Origin: Corallococcus sp. AS-1-6
Lineage (GTDB): Bacteria > Myxococcota > Myxococcia > Myxococcales > Myxococcaceae
Assembly: GCF_020037015.1 (NCBI RefSeq)
Contig: NZ_JAIQDE010000036.1
Span: forward strand, 19,685 to 83,684
Direction of reading: 5' to 3'
DNA: 64,000 nucleotides
In this document: positions 35,540 through 43,881 of the stretch, piece by piece
Position numbering within the stretch: the first letter of the stretch is position 1
Layout: each line of letters starts with the position of its first letter
Notes under the pieces: model-generated
Seen by the model: the letters and a program-made list of their open reading frames with translations, nothing else
Databases searched by the model: none
What the model was told of the DNA's origin: nothing
Made by a program: the position numbers and the translations under genes

Positions 35540-36436
35540 ATGCGCTCGGGTGTCTCGGAGGCCCTCGAGGCCATGTTGGAAGCGATGGGGGAGCCGCGGG
35601 CCTCCCGCCTTCGCGTGGCGCCAGGGGTGCGTGAGGCGGTGTCGCGCGCGCTGGAGGAAGCCGCGTCGCTGGGAGGCGCCGCGCCGGAGCCGCTCGACTT
35701 CGCGCGGCACCTGGGCGAGCACCTGGCGAAGGCGGAGGACCCGCCGCTCGCGCTGGAGCGGCTGCACGCCAGGGACCTGGCGCTGGCGCTCGCGTGTACG
35801 CAGGGGCTGCCCGGCGCCGATGCGCGGTTCGAGGTGGAGGTCCTCCAGCGGATGCGGGTGCCCCTGTCGCGGATCCACCCCTCACCGGCCTTCGCGGACG
35901 AGGTGCTGCAGACGCTCCGGGCCAACCTGCTGATGCCGCGCGCGGACGCGCCGCCGCGGCTGCGGGGGTACGCGGGCGTGGGCTCGCTGGCGCAGTGGGT
36001 GAACATGGTGGGCGTCCGGCTGGCGCTGCGGCTGAGGAAGGCGCAGGGGGACGCGTCACGGGTGGAGGCGGAGGTGCTGGCGGCGCACCCCGCGCCGGGC
36101 GGGCTGGAGCTGAGCTTCATCCGCGAGGACGCGAGGGCGCACGTGAGGGCGGCCTTCGTGAAGGCGGTGGCCTCGCTGGATGACGAGGACCGGGAGCTGC
36201 TGCGCCTGCACTACGTGGAGCGGCTGTCGCTGGAGAAGATGGGGGCGCTGTACGACCTGCACAAGTCGACGCTCTCCCGGCGGCTGGGCGGGGTGCAGGA
36301 GACGCTGGAGAAGCGGACGCGGCGCCTGCTGTCGGAGCGGCTGGCGCTGCGGGACGCGGAGCTGGAGAGCCTGGTGCGCACCATCCACGGAGGGTTGGAC
36401 TTGAGCCTGTCGGGACTGCTGGGAGGGCGTGGGTGA
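35540..36436 (+). CDS. sigma-70 family RNA polymerase sigma factor
   Basis: A 298-aa protein. I choose ATG 35540 (GGAGGG six bases upstream); GTG 35477 and ATG 35522 are in-frame alternatives. The C-terminal region has VKAVASLDDEDRELLRLHYV then ERLSLEKMGALYDLHKSTLSRRL, the sigma region 4-type HTH. The region-2 part around SLAQWVNMVGVRLALRLRK is present but divergent. The last four bases overlap the kinase gene's GTG (GTGA), so the pair is translationally coupled. Pairs of this kind are common in myxobacteria and imply kinase control of sigma activity. Confidence 0.85.
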   Translation: MRSGVSEALEAMLEAMGEPRASRLRVAPGVREAVSRALEEAASLGGAAPEPLDFARHLGEHLAKAEDPPLALERLHARDLALALACTQGLPGADARFEVEVLQRMRVPLSRIHPSPAFADEVLQTLRANLLMPRADAPPRLRGYAGVGSLAQWVNMVGVRLALRLRKAQGDASRVEAEVLAAHPAPGGLELSFIREDARAHVRAAFVKAVASLDDEDRELLRLHYVERLSLEKMGALYDLHKSTLSRRLGGVQETLEKRTRRLLSERLALRDAELESLVRTIHGGLDLSLSGLLGGRG

Positions 36437-39400
36437 GCTGTCCCGAGGAGAACACGCTCGCGCGGTACGTGAACGGGCTGCTGGGGGCGGAGGGGATGCG
36501 CGAGGTGCGCGCGCATGTGGCGGGCTGCGCTGAATGCCGGAGCGTGCTCGCGGCGCTGAGCGCGATGGAGACCCCGGCGCCCGACACGGGACCGCTCGTC
36601 ACGGGCACGCGGGTGGGGCGCTACGTGGTGCTGGGGTTGCTGGGCGAGGGCGGCATGGGCCGGGTCCATGCGGCGTATGACCCGGAGCTGGACCGGAAGG
36701 TGGCGCTGAAGCTGCTGAACCCGGAGCGCCTGAGGGAGGACTCGCTGACGGAGGCGCGGCAGCGGCTGGAGCGCGAGGCGCGGACGATGGCGCGGCTGTC
36801 GCATCCGCATGTGGCGCAGCTCCACGACGTGGGGGAGTACCAGGGCCAGCTCTTCCTGGTGATGGAGCTGGTGGAGGGCGGCACGCTGCGGCGGTGGCTG
36901 CTGGAGAAGCCGCGCACGCGAAGGGAGACGGTCGCGCGCTTCGTGCAGGCGGCGGAGGGGCTGGCGGCGATGCACGCGCTGGGCATCGTCCACCGGGACT
37001 TCAAGCCGGACAACGTGCTGCTGACGCGCGACGGGCAGGTGCGCATCACCGACTTCGGCCTCGCCAACGCCACGGTGGCGCGGGACGCGAGGTCCGGGCA
37101 CCTGCCTCCAAGCGCGGAGGTCCTCACGCTGACGGGGACGGTGCTGGGGACACCGGCCTACGCCGCACCCGAGCAACTGCGAGGCGAGCGGGGGGATGCG
37201 CGCTCGGACCAGTTCGCCTTCTGCGTGGCCCTCCACGAGGCCCTCAACGGGCAGCGCCCCTTCGAGGGCGCGACGCGCGAGGAGCTGCTGGCGTCGATGG
37301 AGCGGCAGGCGGTGCGGCCCGAGCAGCCGGGCGTGCCGGGCTGGCTCAAGGCGCTGGTGCGCCGGGGGCTGAGCGCGGACCCCGCCCGCCGCTTCGAATC
37401 GATGGAGGCCCTGCGGGCCCGCCTCACACGGGACGCGGGGGCCTGGAAGCGCAGCGCCGTCGCGGCGGTGGTCGCGGGAGGCCTGGTGGGCCTGGGGTTC
37501 CTCCTGCTGGGGCCGGCGGCGGCGGCGCCGGACGAGACGTGTCAGGGCAGCGAGCGGCACCTCGCGGGCATCTGGGATGCCACCGTGCGCGAGTCCACGC
37601 GCCGGGCCTTCCTGGCCACCCGGGCTCCGGACGCGGAGGCCTCCTTCCAGGCCGTGGCCTCCACGCTGGACCGGTGGACCCGGGACTGGGCCCACGCGCA
37701 CCGCTCCGCCTGCGAGGCGGCGCACGTTTTTGGTGAGCAGTCGGAGGCGGTGCTCGGGCTGCGGATGACGTGCCTGGACCGGCGGCTGGGAGCGCTGTCC
37801 CGGCTGACCGTGGCGCTCCAGGGCGCGGACGCGCGGACGGTGGAGCGGGGCTTCGGGTTGGGCGGTTCGCTGGGCGGCGTGGGGCGGTGCGCGGACGTGC
37901 GGACGTTGCAGGAGGCGGTGTCGCCCCCGGACGACCCGAAGGTCCGCGCGGAGGTGGACGCCGTGCGCGCGGAGCTGGCCCGGGCGCACGCGCAGATGCT
38001 CGCGGGCCATACGCCGGAGGCCCTGCGGATCGCGCTCCCCGCCCGCGAGCGCGCGCTCGCCACCCGGCATCGCCCCCTGGAAGCAGAGGCGCACCAGCTC
38101 TGCGCGTTCCTGCAGGAGGACTCCGGCGCGTTCGAGGACGCGCGCGAGTCGCTGGCGCGGGGCTCGCTGGCGGCCGAGGCCGGGCGGGAGCCGGGCGTGC
38201 TCGCGCGGGTGCTGAGGGCCCAGGCCTGGCTGCACGGGTACGGCCTGGGGCGGCCTCAAGAGGCGTGGCCCTTCCTGCACCGGGCGCGCGCGGTGGCCGA
38301 GACGCTCCGGGACGCGGAGCTGGACACGCTGCTGGACAACGTGCAGGCGGAGCTCCTGGAGCAGGAGGGCCGCTTCGCGGAGGCGGAGCCGCTGCTGCGC
38401 GCCTCGCTGGAGGCCGTCAGCGCGCGGGGACAGACGCACTCGCACGCGGAGCTGAGCGGCCGGCTGGGGCTGCTGATCCGCCATCAGGGGCGGCTGCTGG
38501 AGGCGAAGCGCTGGCAGGAAGAGGCGCTGCGCCTGCACGAGGAGCACTTCGGCCCGGCGCACCGCGACACCGGACGGGCCCTGCTCAACCTGGGCGGGAC
38601 GCTGGCGCTCCTGGGCGAACTGGAGCGCGCCGAGTCCGTCCTCCAGCGGGCGCTCGGAATCCTTCGCCAGACGCTGGGCGGGGACAACCTGTCGGTGGCC
38701 CGGGCGTTGTCCAACCTGGCCGTGGTGTATTTCGAGTGGGGACACGCCGCCCGGGCGCGACAGGCCGCGGAGGAGGGCTGGGCCGTGGCGCGCAAGAGCG
38801 TGGCCGCGGACAGCCCGGTGCTGCTGGGGACGGCGTCGAACCGGGTGGGCATCCTGGGAGAGCAGGGGGCGCGGCGCATGGAGCTGGCGCACGCGCGCGG
38901 TGTGCTGGCGCATCGCGAGAAGGTCTACGGCGCTTCCCACCCGGAGGTGGCCCTGGACGTCCACGAGGTGGGGCGGTTGCTGCGCCTGCTGGGGCGGACG
39001 GACGAGGCGCGCGGCTTCCATGCCCGGGGTGTCGCGCTCCAGGAGGCCCTGGCCGCCAGGGGCGAGCTGGACGGCGCGGGGCTGCGCTCGCTGGCGGACG
39101 CGCTCCTGTTCCTGGGGCGGGTGGACGAGGCGCGGCGCCACGTGGAGCAATCGCTGGTGGAGATGGAGAAGGACCTGGGGCCCCTGTCGTCCGAGCGCAT
39201 CGAGGCGCTGCTCGTCCTGGGTGACGTCCAGCTCGCCCGGGGCCGGCCCGCCGAGGCCCTGGCGCCGCTGAGGACCGCGCTGGAGGCCCTCACGGGCCGC
39301 CAGGTGGTCTCGGCGCGCGTGCCCAGGGTGCGTCGCCGTCTGGCGCGGGCGCTGCGCCAGACGGGAGCGGTGAAGGAGTCCTGCGAGCAGGCTCGGCGGG

Positions 39401-39498
39401 CCTGGGAGGAGCTGGCTGTCTGGCGTGCGGCCTATGCCCAGGAGACGCGGGAGGCCCGGGCCGAGCTGGGCCACTGTCCGGGAGGGGCGGTGCCCTGA
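36433..39498 (+). CDS. Ser/Thr protein kinase with N-terminal zinc finger, membrane segment and TPR repeats
   Basis: A 1021-aa transmembrane kinase with GTG start overlapping the sigma-factor stop. Residues 1-40 contain an anti-sigma-type zinc finger (His28, Cys32, Cys35 in H-V-A-G-C-A-E-C). The kinase domain (about 60-330) has glycine loop LGEGGMG, Lys93, HRDFKPDN (Asp189), DFG (Asp207) and AAPEQ. A membrane helix spans about 341-361 (AVAAVVAGGLVGLGFLLLG). The outer part carries many TPR-like repeats (ALLNLGGTLALLGELERAESV and similar). It probably both binds the cognate sigma factor through the zinc finger and phosphorylates targets, with the TPRs as sensor. Confidence 0.93.
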   Translation: MSCPEENTLARYVNGLLGAEGMREVRAHVAGCAECRSVLAALSAMETPAPDTGPLVTGTRVGRYVVLGLLGEGGMGRVHAAYDPELDRKVALKLLNPERLREDSLTEARQRLEREARTMARLSHPHVAQLHDVGEYQGQLFLVMELVEGGTLRRWLLEKPRTRRETVARFVQAAEGLAAMHALGIVHRDFKPDNVLLTRDGQVRITDFGLANATVARDARSGHLPPSAEVLTLTGTVLGTPAYAAPEQLRGERGDARSDQFAFCVALHEALNGQRPFEGATREELLASMERQAVRPEQPGVPGWLKALVRRGLSADPARRFESMEALRARLTRDAGAWKRSAVAAVVAGGLVGLGFLLLGPAAAAPDETCQGSERHLAGIWDATVRESTRRAFLATRAPDAEASFQAVASTLDRWTRDWAHAHRSACEAAHVFGEQSEAVLGLRMTCLDRRLGALSRLTVALQGADARTVERGFGLGGSLGGVGRCADVRTLQEAVSPPDDPKVRAEVDAVRAELARAHAQMLAGHTPEALRIALPARERALATRHRPLEAEAHQLCAFLQEDSGAFEDARESLARGSLAAEAGREPGVLARVLRAQAWLHGYGLGRPQEAWPFLHRARAVAETLRDAELDTLLDNVQAELLEQEGRFAEAEPLLRASLEAVSARGQTHSHAELSGRLGLLIRHQGRLLEAKRWQEEALRLHEEHFGPAHRDTGRALLNLGGTLALLGELERAESVLQRALGILRQTLGGDNLSVARALSNLAVVYFEWGHAARARQAAEEGWAVARKSVAADSPVLLGTASNRVGILGEQGARRMELAHARGVLAHREKVYGASHPEVALDVHEVGRLLRLLGRTDEARGFHARGVALQEALAARGELDGAGLRSLADALLFLGRVDEARRHVEQSLVEMEKDLGPLSSERIEALLVLGDVQLARGRPAEALAPLRTALEALTGRQVVSARVPRVRRRLARALRQTGAVKESCEQARRAWEELAVWRAAYAQETREARAELGHCPGGAVP

Positions 39499-39532
39499 CC
39501 GGGTGCGGGGGCCCTGACCCGGTCTCCCGCGC

Positions 39533-42115
39533 TCAGACGCCTCGCGCCAGTCTCGATTGGAGCGCCGGCGAGATGTAGGGGACGGTGAAGAGGATCCGCA
39601 CCGGGCTGCTGTTGGTGAAGTCGATCTGCTCCGCCGTCGGGTTGCCTTGATTGAAGCCGAAGTACTTCATCTCGAGCGCCCAGAGCGGGCTCGGCTCCAG
39701 CAGGTACATGCGCACGGTGTAGGCCTCGCCGGGGGCGAGCGGGGTCAGGTACTCGCCCAGCTTGACTCCCCAGCTCTTGGTGCTGGTGGACGAGGCGACC
39801 AGGCTGGTGGCCCACTCCACTCCGACCATCAGGTAGCCAGACGAATTGAAGATCGGGATGGTGACCTCATACACCCCGAGCGCGCCGACCGAGTTCTCCA
39901 CCTCTTCGTTCCAGGCCAACCCGGCATACGCCGAATGGTTGGCGTACGCCCCGCCCCCTGCCGTGAAGCGGGAGGTGCTCTGGAACTCGCTGCGTTGGAT
40001 CCCGCTCTCGGAGAACGAGAACTCGAGGTACGGAAGATTGCCTCCCGGCCCGAAGCAGTTGCGGCCGAACTTCTCCGCCACCCGCTCCACGTAGTCCGCC
40101 TGGTACAGGCTGCTGTAGTCCACCCCGTTGATCCTGAACCGCTGCTTGTCATCCGCGGACAGGTGACTGAAGCGATTGGCCATCGTGGAGCCGATGCTCG
40201 CCGGGTCGTAGGTCTGCAACTGCCCGGGGATGTAGCAGTAGCTCTGGAAGCCGCCGCTGCGCGCGGTGATGGTGCCATCCATGATGGGTTGCACGGTCAC
40301 GGCGAGGAAGGACGACGAGGCGCCCCCCCGCGGCTGCAACAAGGTCACGTTCGTCGCCATCCGCGCGGGCGGCGTGACGCCAAAGAAGGCGCCGCTGGGA
40401 GAAAGACGCAGGGTCTCGGTTTCGGGATCGCCCGCGACGGGCGGCAAGCCCCGGGTGGCCACCGAGAAGGAGCTGGCCTTGAGCGTGGCATCCGACTTCT
40501 GGACCAGCGCGCTGATGCCCGCGACATCCTCCGCGTCAGCCTGAACCCCCACCACCGTGGTGACGATGGCCTCGGCCTTGAGGCCCACGCCCAACTGGAA
40601 CGAGTAGTCCAGGTCGACTTCCGTGTCGTCACCCGTCAGGTACTCGTAGTTGCACAACTGCCAGTTCACCATGCCCGACGGGCTGTCGGGGCCCCAGATC
40701 TCACGCGAGGGCACCGGGTAGGGGAAGCTGTCCGCCACCATCGAGACCAGCGTCGCCTGCTGGTAGTCATCCGTCGCGGTGTCGATCCGGTAGTTCTCGA
40801 TGGAGAAGAACGCGCCCCAGTACGACGTACTCAGCCTCGGCTTGTAGTTCGAGTCGCTGCTGAGGATGAGGTGGATGAAGCGGACGGAGGGGCAGTCATC
40901 GAACACCTGCGCGCCGGAGCCGTCGGACCGCATGACCGCGCTGGGCGACGGCCCCCGGGTCGTCGCCAGCGGCAGGTACACGCCGCAGGGCGTATTGCGC
41001 GTGGTCAGGTGGCTGGTGCTGGAGGCGAGGTACACCGGCGACGTCTCCCACACCGGCAGGTACAGGCCCGGCTGCTGGTAATTCGCTTCGCCAGGCTGCG
41101 CCGAGTTCGGGATCAGCTTGCCGACCCGGACGTTGTCGCTGCCGTCCCGGAAGTGCACGGACAGCGAACCGTCCGGCGCCATGCCGACGTTCGCCCCGAA
41201 GGAGAGGCCGGAGTCGCCATGCTCGGCGTTGATCTTCGTGACGGTCAGGTTCCCGCCGTGTGTCGCCAGGAAATACGCGTCGAACGCAGACAGGAGATCC
41301 ATCCCGAAGGACAGGCTCTTGATGCTCGAGGAGTTGCTGTTGCACACCACCACCAGGCTCATGTAGGGGCGCGGAGCACTGTCATGGGGACCCTTGACGA
41401 TGCCCTGATCGATCCAGCCCGCGCTCACGGCCGGGTAGTCATCGACGACCGAGCGTCCGCTGGTGTCGCTGGCGAGCAACGACCCGAGCGAGGCTCTGTG
41501 GCCCCCATTCGGAATCTGCGCGGCCCACGTGCCGTTGGGCGTGAAGTCCGCGGGATCGAACAGCAGTGGCAACATCACGCCACGGACGGTTTGGTTCCCG
41601 GAGTCCACTTCCTCGGCGAGGACCACGGCGCCAATCTTCCCCGCGAGGGAGGGCAGGGTGCTCGGCAGCGCGAACGCCGCGACGTTGCTCTTGACGGTGT
41701 GGTTGTTGCCCCAGACCGAAAAATCGATCTCGGCGACAGCGGCGGGTTCGAGCATGTCCGGGCGGGTGCGCAGCGCGTAGCGGTGGCCGTCCTGCGAGGT
41801 CCAGAACACGAAGGTGTAGTCCCCCACCGCGAAGATGGACATGAGCTGGTCCGTCTGGACCACGAACCGGCTTTGCAGGCTCGGCGGGAACTGATCCGAG
41901 ATCTTCTTCGCGCTCCAGACGTTGAGGTCGCTGAACGTGTGGCTGCTCTGGTACTTGGAGGCGTCCGCCGACAGCAGCGTGAGCAGCGCGCCAGAAGCCG
42001 GGACGGCGTACTGCACACGTCCGCCGCTACAGCACAGAGCGCCCGCCCCCCCCTGCTGGCCGGACCAGGGGATGGCGACGTTGGAGATGTCGAATGCGTT
42101 TTCAGGGGTGTCCAT
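39533..42115 (-). CDS. large beta-rich protein of unknown function
   Basis: An 860-aa protein starting MDTPENAFDISNVAIPWSG at 42115; AGAGG lies at the expected distance but inside a hairpin. No signal peptide is visible. It is strand-rich with many aromatic and Gly/Ser residues (FAVGDYTFVFWTSQDGHRY, YLMVGVEWATSLVASS, FGPGGNLPYLEFSFSESG). The C-terminal part after about 650 has several aromatic/Gly-rich hairpin-like segments, which could form a carbohydrate- or membrane-binding module. I recognise no family. It is convergent with the kinase gene. Confidence 0.8.
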   Translation of the reverse strand: MDTPENAFDISNVAIPWSGQQGGAGALCCSGGRVQYAVPASGALLTLLSADASKYQSSHTFSDLNVWSAKKISDQFPPSLQSRFVVQTDQLMSIFAVGDYTFVFWTSQDGHRYALRTRPDMLEPAAVAEIDFSVWGNNHTVKSNVAAFALPSTLPSLAGKIGAVVLAEEVDSGNQTVRGVMLPLLFDPADFTPNGTWAAQIPNGGHRASLGSLLASDTSGRSVVDDYPAVSAGWIDQGIVKGPHDSAPRPYMSLVVVCNSNSSSIKSLSFGMDLLSAFDAYFLATHGGNLTVTKINAEHGDSGLSFGANVGMAPDGSLSVHFRDGSDNVRVGKLIPNSAQPGEANYQQPGLYLPVWETSPVYLASSTSHLTTRNTPCGVYLPLATTRGPSPSAVMRSDGSGAQVFDDCPSVRFIHLILSSDSNYKPRLSTSYWGAFFSIENYRIDTATDDYQQATLVSMVADSFPYPVPSREIWGPDSPSGMVNWQLCNYEYLTGDDTEVDLDYSFQLGVGLKAEAIVTTVVGVQADAEDVAGISALVQKSDATLKASSFSVATRGLPPVAGDPETETLRLSPSGAFFGVTPPARMATNVTLLQPRGGASSSFLAVTVQPIMDGTITARSGGFQSYCYIPGQLQTYDPASIGSTMANRFSHLSADDKQRFRINGVDYSSLYQADYVERVAEKFGRNCFGPGGNLPYLEFSFSESGIQRSEFQSTSRFTAGGGAYANHSAYAGLAWNEEVENSVGALGVYEVTIPIFNSSGYLMVGVEWATSLVASSTSTKSWGVKLGEYLTPLAPGEAYTVRMYLLEPSPLWALEMKYFGFNQGNPTAEQIDFTNSSPVRILFTVPYISPALQSRLARGV

Positions 42116-42120
42116 TGCGT

Positions 42121-42198
42121 CCTCTTTCACGGGGGATGGGTTCGTCGACTGCGAAAGACAGTCATTGCAGGACGTGGACCAACACCCCGTGAAAGAGG
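42121..42198 (-). promoter_or_regulatory. long structured leader hairpin sequestering the ribosome binding site
   Basis: On the minus strand, CCTCTTTCACGGGG and CCCCGTGAAAGAGG form a perfect 14-bp stem around a 50-nt interior that itself pairs (GGT/ACC, CGTC/GACG and GACTG/CAGTC around TCTTTCG). The 3' arm contains the AGAGG that serves as ribosome binding site for the 860-aa gene, five bases before its ATG. This is the geometry of a thermosensor or translational switch. A MITE-like insertion is the alternative. Confidence 0.7.
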
Positions 42199-42341
42199 CA
42201 CTGCGATGGATTCCGGGCGCTTGAGACGAAGGCCCCCGACGCGCTGAAACATGCCGCGTCCGACCGGGAGGCAAGCGCGTCAACATGGAACGCGCGGTGA
42301 AACACGCTGACATGCGTCCGACCCGGTAGGCGAAGACTCAA

Positions 42342-42370
42342 CCCCAGACGTCTTTTTTGGGCGCCTGGGG
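42342..42370 (-). terminator. weak terminator-like hairpin after the class D beta-lactamase gene
   Basis: CCCCAG...CTGGGG with an extra C-G pair after one mismatch surrounds a T/G-rich loop, 74 bases past the beta-lactamase stop. The stem is imperfect and lacks a downstream T-run. Confidence 0.3.
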
Positions 42371-42443
42371 CCTACCTTGGATGGTTGTGGTTGCCACGGG
42401 TGCGCACGCCCTACAGCCGGTGGCGGGGTGGAGCCCTCGACTG

Positions 42444-43280
42444 TCAGAGCAGACCCTGGGCCTTCAATGCGTCGATGGCGGCGGCCAGCGCGGGATGGGG
42501 TGACGCAAGCGGACCCGGAGGGGAGCGCACGGTGCTGACAAAGACAAAGGCGCCCCCCTTCGTGGCCACGTGCCCCACGAACCACGTCAGATTCTCCTCT
42601 GGAAGCGTGAGCGCGCCCGTCTTCGCGCTGAGCACCGCGCCCTCCTTCCAGGGGCCACCCATGTCGATGCCATCCCGGACGTGCGCCACGGTCTGGGGGC
42701 CCTGCACCAGTGTGCGTTTCACGGTCTCCTGGGTGGCCGCGCTCACGGGGAGCTGCCCCCTGTAGAGCCGCGCCAGGAATTGGAGCTGCTCCTCGGGGGA
42801 GATGCGAAGCGGTCCGCCAAGCCAGAACAGGGTGATGTTCCCCGAGGCCTCCGCGTTTCCGTAATGGAGGCGCTTCATCCAGGCTTCCTCGCGTTCACGA
42901 CCGAGCCGGGTCGCGAGTCCCTGGAAGACCCACAAGGCCGAGCGACGCATGGCCGTGTCCAGCGTCTGATCCTGGTTCCAGGCCTGGACGCCACGCGGGG
43001 TGCCGTCCCAGGGGAACACCTCGTCTGGCTTCAACACGCCTTCCTCCAGCGCGATGAGCGCATGCGGAATCTTGAAGGTGGAGGCGGGGGACAGGCGCTG
43101 TTGGCAGAGGCTGCTGTCGTTGACGGCCACCTGGCCTGTCTCCAGGTTCATCAGCCCGAAGCAGCCGGGATGGCGGGAGACGATGCGGAGCGGGGCAGGG
43201 CGATGGCCCGTGCACGCGAGTGACGTGAGCAGCACGAGCCAACCGGCGAAACGGAACCTGCGAGAGGGGAGTCGGGACAT
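42444..43280 (-). CDS. class D (OXA-like) beta-lactamase
   Basis: A 278-aa lipoprotein-like precursor (lipobox S-L-A-C at Cys23). The serine beta-lactamase motifs are in class D order: S67-T-F-K70, Y140-G-N142 and K220-T-G222. The N-terminal half has the OXA-type FGLMNLETGQVAV, and SPASTFKIPHALIALEEGVL surrounds the active site. Residues 114-118 (SALWV) correspond to the S-x-V region but are atypical. It probably hydrolyses beta-lactams or acts as a penicillin-binding sensor. No linked regulator is visible. Confidence 0.92.
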   Translation of the reverse strand: MSRLPSRRFRFAGWLVLLTSLACTGHRPAPLRIVSRHPGCFGLMNLETGQVAVNDSSLCQQRLSPASTFKIPHALIALEEGVLKPDEVFPWDGTPRGVQAWNQDQTLDTAMRRSALWVFQGLATRLGREREEAWMKRLHYGNAEASGNITLFWLGGPLRISPEEQLQFLARLYRGQLPVSAATQETVKRTLVQGPQTVAHVRDGIDMGGPWKEGAVLSAKTGALTLPEENLTWFVGHVATKGGAFVFVSTVRSPPGPLASPHPALAAAIDALKAQGLL

Positions 43281-43509
43281 GGGCGTGGGGGCATAGCAAA
43301 CCTCGCGCCAGCAGCCGTCTCCTCTGGAGCGCGGTCGGGGGGCCACAGGTGGGCTGGGAGTGACGCGGTTTGTTCGTCACGCTTGGGGTTCGAGCCGTGA
43401 CGCCTGTTCCTTCGAGGGCTTCGCTTGACGTTTCAACATGGGCTGCCTCTGCCCAGGCTCGCGATAGGGATGCACATCCTCTGGAGGGAGGAGGCCGCCG
43501 CCTCTGGCT

Positions 43510-43863
43510 TCAAGCCGTGGAAGCTGACGGTTGCTTCTGGTGCCAGGCAGGACGCAGGGGCGCGGAGGCCGCGCGCAGCAACAACCACCACACTCCGCCG
43601 AGCAGCCAGCAGGCCAGGAACAACAGCAGCGCCTGGCCCCACAGGGGCAGTCGCCCCGAGCGCAGGTGGCGACAGGCGCGGTGCAGCCCCAGGCTCAACG
43701 CGAAGCCGAGCGCCATGCGCATCACCTTGAAGACAAGCATGGCGTCACGTCGCTCCGCGGTCATCCCCGCCAGCACGGGCGCGTAGGTGACGTAGGTGGC
43801 CAGGCCGTAGCCGAGCCATCCGGCGGCGTTCAGCTTCCAGAAGAGGTGGCGCGAGGGCGTCAT
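43510..43863 (-). pseudogene. truncated LytS-type sensor kinase, membrane domain only
   Basis: A 117-aa frame with four membrane segments (WKLNAAGWLGYGLATYVTYA, MRMALGFALSLGLHRACRH, PLWGQALLLFLACWLLGG) resembling the N-terminal sensor part of myxobacterial LytS-type histidine kinases, in the F-W-x-L-N-x-x-G-W-L-G-Y-G style. The HATPase and phosphoacceptor-His regions that should follow are absent; the frame stops shortly after WWLLLRAAS. No response regulator is adjacent. I infer a decayed or truncated gene, though a small membrane protein is possible. Confidence 0.6.
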
Positions 43864-43881
43864 GGCTCCGGGGACGTCGGC

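Noticed and set aside
36211..39474. 1087-codon open frame on the minus strand
   Set aside because: It is the antisense shadow of the kinase gene; long open frames opposite real genes are expected at this GC content, and the peptide has no domains.
39499..39532. Terminator between kinase and 860-aa gene
   Set aside because: ACCGGGT and ACCCGGT can pair as a 7-bp stem but the loop is long and there is no T-run; too weak to annotate.
39557..42247. 896-codon open frame on the plus strand
   Set aside because: It is opposite the 860-aa gene, Arg/Gly/Ala/Val rich without motifs, and a shadow of codon bias.
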